This document shows, piece after piece, positions 1-6,433 of a DNA stretch of 9,392 nt (the stretch's first letter is position 1; each line of letters begins with the position of its first letter). The stretch comes from Bacillota bacterium. GTDB taxonomy: Bacteria > Bacillota_A > Clostridia > Lutisporales > Lutisporaceae. The stretch spans positions 1-9,392 of the forward strand of contig JAKJBT010000065.1 of the NCBI GenBank assembly GCA_022706865.1. The letters run 5' to 3'. The notes under the pieces are model-generated. The model saw only the letters and a list, made by a program, of their open reading frames with translations, ran no database searches and had not been told where the DNA came from. A program made the translations under genes and the position numbers.

Positions 1-18
1 TATTTAGCAGTCAGATTC

Positions 19-55
19 TTTGTCAAAAAAGAGGAAAATGTGATTATTTGTCGAA
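19..55 (+). promoter_or_regulatory. Two candidate Spo0A (0A) boxes upstream of the c-di-GMP gene
   Basis: TTTGTCAAA (19-27) and TTTGTCGAA (47-55) both match the published 0A box form TTTGTCRAA, lie in the same orientation and are 28 bp apart. They sit about 105-140 bp upstream of the start codon of the PAS-GGDEF-HD-GYP gene. The match is seen in the sequence; binding by Spo0A is inferred. In AT-rich DNA a 9-mer of this kind can occur by chance, though two in 37 bp is less expected. No clear sigma-A promoter was found beside them. Confidence 0.35.
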
Positions 56-60
56 TAGAG

Positions 61-116
61 TAGTTCAAATAGGACTATCGGGCTACATTCGTCCGATAAA
101 TAGGGCTAAAGAACTA
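61..116 (+). repeat. Nested inverted repeat in the leader of the c-di-GMP gene
   Basis: TAGTTC (61-66) pairs with GAACTA (111-116), and inside it TATCGG (76-81) pairs with CCGATA (93-98) around an 11-nt loop. The strands between the two stems both begin with a copy of AAATAGG (67-73 and 98-104). It could be a folded leader RNA or a two-part operator. It does not carry the conserved core of the c-di-GMP-I riboswitch, and I cannot assign it to a known RNA family. Confidence 0.35.
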
Positions 117-147
117 TATACTGGTTGAATTATTACTAGGTTTTATT

Positions 148-162
148 GAGGTGGACTATATG
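148..162 (+). promoter_or_regulatory. Ribosome binding site that sets the start at ATG 160
   Basis: GAGGTGG (148-154) is followed by 5 nt and ATG at 160. A GTG at 151 is in the same frame but lies inside this Shine-Dalgarno and has no site of its own, so ATG 160 is the better start. Confidence 0.7.
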
Positions 163-2145
163 CAGGAAGCAGCAGGCACTTTTCAATTATATATCGCAAA
201 TAATAATGCAGTTATGACACAGACTGCGAACAATCAGAAAACAGTGTTTTATTTTTTTGTTGTGCTTCTGTTAGCGGCTGCTCTTGCTGTTATACATTAT
301 TGCGTACTCAGAAATAAGAGAGGGGCCGTGAATAACATAGAAAAAAGCGCAAATAATTATAAGACAATAATTGAAATAATGCAGGAGGGATTTGTATTAT
401 TTGAGATAACATACGATCAGAGCGGAAAACATGCAGATTTTCGTCTTATTGATTCAAACAGGGCAGCTGAAGTTATTAGCGGAATTAAAAGGGTATGGTC
501 TGCTGATAAGTCAATTTTTGAATTGCTGCCTGATACCGCAGAGGAAATAATAAATAGACTGAATGAAGTTAAATTTACGGGAGAACCCGTCAGGGATGAA
601 ATATATATAAAGGAATGGGAGAAGTATTTATCGGTAAAAATATATGAACCGGAAAAGAACAAGCTTGCAATTATGTTTTCGGATATTACCCAAAGGAAGC
701 TGGCGGATGAGATCATGCAGAAGCAGAAGCTAAGCTATGAGGCATTGTTTAGAAATTCTTCCGATGCCATTATCCGGTTTGATCATAATCATAACATAAT
801 TGACATCAATGAGAAATTTACGGAATTATTCGGGTACACTATTGATGAAATCTATGGAAAGGAAGTAGACAGTGTAGTAGCTCCGAAAGAAAAGTTTGAT
901 GAGGCAACAGGACTGACAAAAAATGTGCTCAGCGGGAATATTGCCGTTATGGAGGAATCTGTTCGCTTAGGCTCAGATGGGAAGCCCAGGGAGGTAAGTG
1001 TAAAAGGTGTCGCGATTGTTTTAAACGATAAAATAATCGGCGGCTATGGAATATATACAGATATATCCCGAAGGAAAAAAGCGGAAAGAGAATTAATGTA
1101 TATGAACTATCATGATCAGCTGACCGGCCTTTACAACAGAAGGTTCTTTGAGGAGGAATTGAAACGCCTGGATACCGAAAGAAACCTGCCGATTTCCCTT
1201 ATTATGGCGGATGTTAACGGTCTGAAGCTATTTAATGATGCATTCGGCCATGCTGAAGGCGACAAGCTGTTGGTTAAAGCAGCGGAAATAATTCGGAAGG
1301 AATTGCGGGAAGACGAGATAGTGGCAAGGATAGGGGGAGACGAGCTGGTCATTTTGCTGCCAAGGACCGATTCGGAGGAAGCAAATGGCATAGTCAAAAG
1401 AATAAGAGCTTCCATTTCAAACATAAGGCTGAAATCCATAGAACTGTCAATATCCTTCGGATGGGATACAAAGAACAGTACCGATCAGGATATAATTGAT
1501 ATATTGAAAAGTGCAGAAGATAGTATGTACCGGAATAAATTATTTGAGAGTCCCGATATCAGGGAAAAGAGGATAAGAGCAATAATTAATTTCTTTTATG
1601 ACAATAACAGTGAAGAAGAACAGCACTCAAAGCGGGTAAGCTCCTTGTGCGAGGCAATTGGCGCCGCTATGGGTATGACTGGGGCTGCTCTGGACGAGCT
1701 AAAGACATTAGGCTTGCTTCATGATATCGGGAAAATTGCAGTTGATAAAAGTATACTTAATAAACCGGATCGCCTTACAAAAGAAGAATGGAATGAGATT
1801 AAGCGTCATCCGGAGACCGGATATCGGATACTAAGCTCAGTTAGTGATATGACAGAAATAGCGGAATTCGTACTGGCACATCATGAAAGATGGGATGGAA
1901 AAGGCTATCCGAAGGGAATAAAAGGAGAGGACATACCGCTGCAGGCAAGGATTGCAGCAGTAGCAGGCGCTTATGATGCTATGACAAGCAAAAGCGCATA
2001 TCGAAATCCCTTGCCTGAAAGCATTGCGGCAGAGGAGATTGAAAAAAATGCGGGCACACAATTTGACCCTGAAATAGTGCGAGTTTTTATAAATAAGGTA
2101 ATAAATAAAAAAGTCAAAACTTCTGTTGACATTGACGTTACGTAA
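160..2145 (+). CDS. Membrane-anchored PAS-PAS-GGDEF-HD-GYP c-di-GMP turnover protein
   Basis: This is a predicted sensor that makes and/or degrades the second messenger c-di-GMP. Numbering is from ATG 160 (661 aa). A short outside N-terminus is followed by one membrane helix (about 29-50), a divergent PAS domain (about 62-179), a second PAS domain (about 191-307), GGDEF (about 317-470) and HD-GYP (about 490-645). The GGDEF signature is GGDEL (392-396), a tolerated variant. The upstream inhibitory RxxD site reads REDE (383-386), so it is degenerate. The HD-GYP domain keeps HD (521-522), HHE (574-576) and GYP (582-584), but the family's late metal-binding Asp in the VAD-x-YDA motif is Gly603, encoded by GGC at 1966-1968. 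The second messenger link is family knowledge; which half is active is unknown. There is no large extracellular sensor domain. The last codons overlap the promoter of the next gene. Confidence 0.9.
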   Translation: MQEAAGTFQLYIANNNAVMTQTANNQKTVFYFFVVLLLAAALAVIHYCVLRNKRGAVNNIEKSANNYKTIIEIMQEGFVLFEITYDQSGKHADFRLIDSNRAAEVISGIKRVWSADKSIFELLPDTAEEIINRLNEVKFTGEPVRDEIYIKEWEKYLSVKIYEPEKNKLAIMFSDITQRKLADEIMQKQKLSYEALFRNSSDAIIRFDHNHNIIDINEKFTELFGYTIDEIYGKEVDSVVAPKEKFDEATGLTKNVLSGNIAVMEESVRLGSDGKPREVSVKGVAIVLNDKIIGGYGIYTDISRRKKAERELMYMNYHDQLTGLYNRRFFEEELKRLDTERNLPISLIMADVNGLKLFNDAFGHAEGDKLLVKAAEIIRKELREDEIVARIGGDELVILLPRTDSEEANGIVKRIRASISNIRLKSIELSISFGWDTKNSTDQDIIDILKSAEDSMYRNKLFESPDIREKRIRAIINFFYDNNSEEEQHSKRVSSLCEAIGAAMGMTGAALDELKTLGLLHDIGKIAVDKSILNKPDRLTKEEWNEIKRHPETGYRILSSVSDMTEIAEFVLAHHERWDGKGYPKGIKGEDIPLQARIAAVAGAYDAMTSKSAYRNPLPESIAAEEIEKNAGTQFDPEIVRVFINKVINKKVKTSVDIDVT

Positions 2146-2156
2146 AGGTGTATAGT
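2126..2156 (+). promoter_or_regulatory. MerR-type promoter with 19-bp spacer and central palindrome
   Basis: TTGACA (2126-2131) and TATAGT (2151-2156) are separated by exactly 19 bp, the overlong spacing typical of promoters activated by MerR-family proteins through DNA distortion. The perfect palindrome TTACGTAA (2138-2145) lies at the middle of the spacer, where a MerR dimer binds. The -35 and the operator are inside the final codons and stop codon of the preceding gene. It most likely drives the adjacent MerR-TipAS gene by autoregulation. Confidence 0.8.
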
Positions 2157-2185
2157 AATCTTATCGAACTCAAGGCGGTGAAGAT

Positions 2186-2950
2186 ATGGAATACACGGTG
2201 CAGAAGCTGGGGAAACTGGCAGGTGTCAGCACGAGGACACTCAGATATTATGATGAGATTGGGATTCTTAAGCCGGCCAGAATCAATTCATCAGGATATC
2301 GGATATATGGGCAGAAGGAAGTTGACATGCTTCAGCAGATTCTCTTCTACAGAGAGCTGGGAGTGAGCCTGGACAGCATAAGGGAAATCGTAACGGCACC
2401 TTCTTTTGACGGAGCTAAAGCACTGCGTGAACATCACAGGAAGCTGCTTGAGAAAAGAGAGCAGTTGAACTTGCTGATTGCTAATGTAGAAAAAACCATA
2501 GCGTTAACAGAAGGGAGAACTATTATGACTGATAAAGAAAAATTCGAAGGCTTTAAACAAAAGCTGCTGGATGATAATGAGAAGAAATATGGCAGGGAAG
2601 TTCGGGAGAAGTACGGTGAGGATGCAGTAGAAAAGTCAAATAATAAGATGAAGAACATGACCAAGGAAGAGTATGATGAACTGACAAAGCTTTCCGAGGA
2701 AATAACAAAGACCTTGGGCGAGGCGTTCAAAACCGGAGACCCGGCAGGAGATCTGGCACAGAGGGCTGCGGATTTGCACAAGCAGTGGCTGACCTTTTAC
2801 TGGGACAGTTATTCAAAGGAAGCTCATGCAGGGCTTGCACAGATGTATGTGGATGACGAGAGGTTCAGAGCATACTATGACAAAGAACAGCCCGGCACGG
2901 CAGAATTCCTGAGAGATGCAATTCTCATATATACCGGAATGAAAAAGTAG
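2186..2950 (+). CDS. MerR-family transcriptional regulator with TipAS drug-binding domain
   Basis: A 254-aa activator of the TipAL/Mta/SkgA type. Residues 3-70 form the MerR winged helix, with the typical sequence around STRTLRYYDEIGILKP. Residues about 77-115 form the dimerising coiled coil, and about 120-252 the TipAS effector domain, recognisable by the FTYW-like aromatic stretch LTFYWDSYS and the C-terminal AEFLRDAILIY. Such proteins sense thiopeptides or other amphipathic drugs and activate their own or efflux genes; the ligand here is unknown. The protein contains no cysteine, so the covalent thiopeptide capture described for Streptomyces TipA is not possible. The Shine-Dalgarno AAGGCGG lies upstream of ATG 2186. 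The gene has its own MerR-type promoter and a strong terminator, so it is probably a single-gene unit. An internal start at 2525 could give the TipAS domain alone. Confidence 0.9.
   Translation: MEYTVQKLGKLAGVSTRTLRYYDEIGILKPARINSSGYRIYGQKEVDMLQQILFYRELGVSLDSIREIVTAPSFDGAKALREHHRKLLEKREQLNLLIANVEKTIALTEGRTIMTDKEKFEGFKQKLLDDNEKKYGREVREKYGEDAVEKSNNKMKNMTKEEYDELTKLSEEITKTLGEAFKTGDPAGDLAQRAADLHKQWLTFYWDSYSKEAHAGLAQMYVDDERFRAYYDKEQPGTAEFLRDAILIYTGMKK
2511..2527 (+). promoter_or_regulatory. Internal ribosome binding site and ATG for a free TipAS domain
   Basis: AAGGGAG (2511-2517) is followed by 7 nt and an in-frame ATG (2525-2527, Met114). The position is exactly at the border between the coiled coil and the TipAS domain, so the product would be a 141-aa stand-alone ligand-binding domain. 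Streptomyces tipA is known to produce such a short form by in-frame internal initiation; here it is inferred from the sequence. Confidence 0.5.
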
Positions 2951-2957
2951 GAGCAAT

Positions 2958-3005
2958 AAGGGGTATCGCAAAACTGCTTAACAAGCAGTTGGCGATACCC
3001 CTTTT
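2958..3005 (+). terminator. Intrinsic terminator after the MerR-TipAS gene
   Basis: A long hairpin is formed by GGGGTATCGC (2960-2969) with GCGATACCCC (2992-3001), continued by AACTGCTT (2972-2979) with AAGCAGTT (2983-2990) around a 3-nt loop. TTTT follows directly. The outer AA (2958-2959) can also pair with TT (3002-3003), so it may work in both directions. Confidence 0.9.
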
Positions 3006-3034
3006 CGCAAAATAAGAAAAATGCGACACAGTTG

Positions 3035-3290
3035 AAGTTTGCATAACCCTCCGCAAGAGACAGTATAGTATATCGAGGCACACGGATTATGATTTTGACA
3101 GGCCTATACTGATATGCCCTTGGAAAAGTTCTGACGGTGTCAAAAGGCCCTCCATGGCCCGAGACACCTAAGCCGGCCTCCTGCCAGCTTCACGAACTTT
3201 TTACCAAAGCCATATCAGAGGCCTGTTGCCAAAATACATAAAAGTGTGCCCTGCTATACTATACAAGCTCTTGCTTGGTTATGCAGACTT
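3035..3290. repeat. 256-nt branched inverted repeat (MITE-like element or structured RNA)
   Basis: Successive arms pair from the outside in: 3035-3048 with 3277-3290 (13 of 14, remaining pair U-G), GCAAGAG 3053-3059 with 3268-3274, TATAGTATA 3064-3072 with 3255-3263, GGCACAC 3077-3083 with 3244-3250, ACAGGCCT 3098-3105 with 3219-3226, CTGATATG 3109-3116 with 3211-3218, and AAAAGTTC 3124-3131 with 3194-3201. The tip branches into two hairpins: GGTGTC 3136-3141 with GACACC 3163-3168, enclosing GGCC/GGCC, and GCCGGC 3172-3177 with GCCAGC 3183-3188 (one mismatch). No convincing open reading frame or clear target duplication is present. A run of T5-C-T10 follows at 3305-3320. The pairing is seen directly; whether it is a mobile fold-back element or a functional RNA is undecided. 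Confidence 0.8.
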
Positions 3291-3451
3291 ATAGTTATGC
3301 CGTATTTTTCTTTTTTTTTTGGAAAAATGTCCCCGGGTCTTTTGTTACAGTTATATTAAAAAGCAAAGAAGCAGAAGGGCATTTGCATAAACTTGTAGAA
3401 ATACCATAAAGAGCATAAATACTACAAAATTCATTTATTAAGGAGTAAATT
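3291..3451 (+). other. AT-rich leader of the glycosidase-amidase gene
   Basis: This stretch contains the homopolymer-rich tract T5-C-T10 (3305-3320), an AT-rich region and the Shine-Dalgarno AGGAG (3441-3445), 6 nt before the ATG. Any promoter for the downstream gene should lie here, but no hexamer pair is convincing. The best, TTGCAT (3383) with CATAAA (3405), is weak. Confidence 0.4.
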
Positions 3452-6331
3452 ATGAAATATATTTCAAAGTCCCTCATTTTTCTGCTTGCCCTTTCATTAA
3501 CATTGTCTGTATTTTCAGCTTCCGCAGCTCCGGAGGCCCCGGAGAAGGAGGAGCTTAGGGGAGTATGGGTTGCAACAGTAGCAAACATAGATTATCCTTC
3601 AAAACCCACTGCCGATTCGGCAGTATTGAAAAGTGAAGCCATAAAGATACTGGATGATGCTGAGGCCATAGGCCTGAATGCGATTTTTCTGCAGGTCAGG
3701 CCTGCTTCAGATGCCCTTTATAAGTCAAAGCTTTTCCCCTGGTCAAAGTATCTGACGGGGGGACAGGGACTCGCACCTGATAATGCCTTTGACCCCCTGG
3801 AGTTCTGGGTAGCAGAGGCGCACAAGCGCGGAATGGAACTGCATGCATGGATCAACCCTTACAGAATCACAAAAAAGACTCCAAAGGAGCCAAAGCATGA
3901 CCTTGCTTCTCTTGATCCATCCAACCCGGCCAGATTGAAGCCTGAATGGGTGGTGAAGCATACTGACGGAAATCTTTATTACAATCCGGGAATTCCCGAA
4001 GTCAGAAAGCTGGTAATAGACGGAGTGCTTGAAATTATAGATAATTACGATATCGATGGTATACATCTGGATGATTATTTCTATCCCGGCAAGGACTTTA
4101 ACGATAAGGCAGCTTATGCAAAGTATGGAACAGCTTATAACAATATAGATGACTGGCGCAGAGAGAATGTAAACAAGCTTATCAGAGAGCTTTCAAAGGC
4201 TGTAAAAGCGGCCGGGGAAGCTGTAAGCTTCGGCGTCAGCCCCTTCGGTATTTGGGCAAACAAAAGCGCAAATATGCCGGGTAGTGATACGAGAGGCATG
4301 CAATCCTACTATGACCAATATGCAGATACAAGGAAATGGGTAAAGGAGGGCTTGCTGGATTACATAGCGCCGCAGCTGTATTGGTATATAGGCTACGAAA
4401 TTGCAGATTACAGCAGGCTGCTGAGCTGGTGGTCTGATGTAACCGCGGGTACGGGTGTTGATCTGTATATCGGACAGGCAGCATATAAAACCGGAGATAC
4501 AGATCCTAAAAGCCCATGGTATGGTACTGTCGAGATGGAAAAGCAGCTTAAATTGAATTCTGAAAACAAGGAAGTAAAAGGAAGTATCTTTTTCAGCAAC
4601 AGGTCTCTATGCAATAATCCGGCTTTAAGTGAGGCTTTGAAATCGTTGTATAAAAAGAAGGGCAGCATTCCGGTCAGCGTTTCACGCCCTGCTGAAGATT
4701 TACAGACCACATTGAAAAATTATTACCTGAACGGCTCATCTGATCCGGAAAAGCCTTTGTACCTGAACGGAGTACCTGTGGAAAACAGGTCTGCCCGGGG
4801 GTACTTCGGAGTTTTGGTACCCCTGATGGAAGGTGCAAATTCTTTTACACTTTCCCAGGAAGCCTCAAAGGTGACCCGTATTATATACAGAAAAACGGCT
4901 GCTTCCAAACCGGCAAAAATGAGCGAGGCTGAGATAATTTCAACTTCTGTCTTTCCGCAAAGCCAGGAGTACCGTAATCCTGGGGAAAAAATAACTCTTT
5001 CCTGCGAAGCCCCTTATGGCTCAACGGTAACGGTGCAAATAGGCGGGAAAAGATATTCAATGAAACCTTCAGGTGCAGGGACAGGAACCTCGGGACTGTA
5101 TGCAGACAAATTTACTTACGAATATACTATTCCGGCATATAAGGGCACTCCCCGCAACATAGACCTGGGGAAACCGGTTTATACGATGAATTACAAGGGT
5201 ACGGTCAAGAGCTGTACCGCCCCCGCAAAGATCGGTGTGATAATGAAAGGCTCACCATTCTATTCAAAGGTTGAAAAAGAGGTCATATTTACATACAAAG
5301 AGGCAGGTTCCTCAGATGGAGCAGCCTATGAGTTGTACAGCGGAATGGTTGATTCTGTTACCGGAATGTCGGGGGGCTATGTCCGCCTGTCCCTGGGGCA
5401 ATGGGTCAAGGACAGTGATGTTACGGTATATACTTCCAAAGTGCAATCAAGGCCAATTATTAAGGATATTGAGTATATATCCGGGGACCGGTGGGATTCT
5501 TTAAAACTTGATATCTCAGCTACGCCTGCTGCTATTGCAGGCTTTGACGGAGCCCTGCTTAAAATTGATATAGCAGCTGATTCTCACGCGGCAACACCTG
5601 AGCTGCCGGATGATTCACCTTTTTCATCTGTTGCTGTTGCAAAAACAGCGAATAATACGGAATATACTATAGCATTGAAAGAAAACCGGAGCATAAGCGG
5701 TTATTATATACAAAAGACAAAAACGGGATTGGTGCTGAATATAAAAAAGCCTGTAAAATCAAATAATAGCAATGAGCCTCTTTCCGGCCTGACAATCATG
5801 CTTGACCCCGGCCATGGGGGCAGTGATACAGGTGCAATAGGCCCTCTCGGAACAGAGTATCCGGAAAAGGCCATAAATCTGAATACTGCATTTAAATTAC
5901 AGTCGGAGCTTGAGCAGCTCGGGGCAAGGGTGCTTCTGACAAGGTCGGCAGATGTGAATGTGTCCCTGGAAGAGCGCCTTGCAGCCTCCAGAAATGCAAA
6001 GCCTGACATGTTCATATCCCTTCATGCCAATAGCATGGCAGATGATGTTGATATATCCAATGTAGACGGGTTTGCAGTTTTCTACCGGGAAAAGCTTGCA
6101 TTGCCATTGGCAGAAACAATATTCCAAAATACACTGACAGATCTGAACAGAACGAACAAAGGCCTGCATAACAAGAATTTTTATGTTATAAGGGGTACCT
6201 GGACACCATCTATCCTTGTTGAAAGCGGTTTTGTCCCGAACCCATATGAATTTGAATGGCTGATTGATGAGAATGAGCAGGCCGGGTTTGCGCAGAGCAT
6301 AGCGAAATCTGTAGTCGGATATTTCAAATAA
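3452..6331 (+). CDS. Secreted GHL10 (DigH-like) glycosidase fused to N-acetylmuramoyl-L-alanine amidase
   Basis: A predicted 959-aa exported cell-wall hydrolase with two catalytic modules. A signal peptide (1-26, cleavage likely after ASA) is followed by a glycosyl-hydrolase-like 10 TIM-barrel domain (about 34-375), with LRGVWVAT, AWINPYR, GIHLDDYFYPG (203-213; Asp207/208 probably catalytic) and VSPFGIWA. E. coli DigH, of the same family, cuts glycan strands stripped of peptides. Residues about 410-485 look like a glucodextranase-B-like beta domain, and about 490-770 is a beta-rich region, partly AMIN/SH3-like, that I cannot assign firmly. The C-terminus (about 777-957) is Amidase_3, with predicted zinc ligands His788 (DPGHGG), Glu805 and His858 (SLHAN) and catalytic Glu924 (VESGF), all present. 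The amidase lacks the long helical insert that autoinhibits E. coli AmiB/AmiC and resembles CwlC instead. It lies 102 bp upstream of the FtsEX-type operon. Start supported by AGGAG. Confidence 0.88.
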   Translation: MKYISKSLIFLLALSLTLSVFSASAAPEAPEKEELRGVWVATVANIDYPSKPTADSAVLKSEAIKILDDAEAIGLNAIFLQVRPASDALYKSKLFPWSKYLTGGQGLAPDNAFDPLEFWVAEAHKRGMELHAWINPYRITKKTPKEPKHDLASLDPSNPARLKPEWVVKHTDGNLYYNPGIPEVRKLVIDGVLEIIDNYDIDGIHLDDYFYPGKDFNDKAAYAKYGTAYNNIDDWRRENVNKLIRELSKAVKAAGEAVSFGVSPFGIWANKSANMPGSDTRGMQSYYDQYADTRKWVKEGLLDYIAPQLYWYIGYEIADYSRLLSWWSDVTAGTGVDLYIGQAAYKTGDTDPKSPWYGTVEMEKQLKLNSENKEVKGSIFFSNRSLCNNPALSEALKSLYKKKGSIPVSVSRPAEDLQTTLKNYYLNGSSDPEKPLYLNGVPVENRSARGYFGVLVPLMEGANSFTLSQEASKVTRIIYRKTAASKPAKMSEAEIISTSVFPQSQEYRNPGEKITLSCEAPYGSTVTVQIGGKRYSMKPSGAGTGTSGLYADKFTYEYTIPAYKGTPRNIDLGKPVYTMNYKGTVKSCTAPAKIGVIMKGSPFYSKVEKEVIFTYKEAGSSDGAAYELYSGMVDSVTGMSGGYVRLSLGQWVKDSDVTVYTSKVQSRPIIKDIEYISGDRWDSLKLDISATPAAIAGFDGALLKIDIAADSHAATPELPDDSPFSSVAVAKTANNTEYTIALKENRSISGYYIQKTKTGLVLNIKKPVKSNNSNEPLSGLTIMLDPGHGGSDTGAIGPLGTEYPEKAINLNTAFKLQSELEQLGARVLLTRSADVNVSLEERLAASRNAKPDMFISLHANSMADDVDISNVDGFAVFYREKLALPLAETIFQNTLTDLNRTNKGLHNKNFYVIRGTWTPSILVESGFVPNPYEFEWLIDENEQAGFAQSIAKSVVGYFK

Positions 6332-6364
6332 GCAATGAACAGGCGATCCCCCATACCCTTTTTC

Positions 6365-6393
6365 TTGATAATTTGATAGAATAAGAATATAGC
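6365..6393 (+). promoter_or_regulatory. Candidate sigma-A promoter for the coiled-coil/ftsEX genes
   Basis: TTGATA (6365-6370, 5 of 6) is followed by 17 bp and TATAGC (6388-6393, 4 of 6). It lies in the 102-bp gap after the glycosidase-amidase gene, where no terminator hairpin is visible. The three downstream genes could therefore have their own promoter as well as read-through. Confidence 0.35.
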
Positions 6394-6433
6394 TGAAGCA
6401 GAAAAAATAAAAGCGGAGGCAGGAGGCAGACTT

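Noticed and set aside
61..116. c-di-GMP riboswitch in the leader
   Set aside because: The conserved c-di-GMP-I core and its tetraloop-receptor features are absent; only simple inverted repeats are visible.
151..159. GTG 151 as start of the PAS-GGDEF-HD-GYP gene
   Set aside because: It overlaps the Shine-Dalgarno GAGGTGG that serves ATG 160 and has no upstream site of its own.
3035..3320. Large hairpin plus T-tract as a simple terminator
   Set aside because: A compact terminator already sits at 2958-3005. The 256-nt arm structure is far too large, and the T-tract begins about 14 nt after the hairpin ends.
3383..3410. Promoter TTGCAT/CATAAA for the glycosidase-amidase gene
   Set aside because: Only 3 of 6 and 4 of 6 matches with 16-bp spacing in AT-rich DNA, so not better than chance.
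2875..3588. Reverse-strand open frames of 68 and 97 codons across the spacer
   Set aside because: They overlap the terminator, the large inverted repeat and the signal-peptide region of the amidase gene, and encode low-complexity, non-family-like sequences without good ribosome sites.
6332..6433. Terminator between the amidase fusion and the coiled-coil gene
   Set aside because: No inverted repeat precedes the short T-run near 6358-6363, so read-through is possible.
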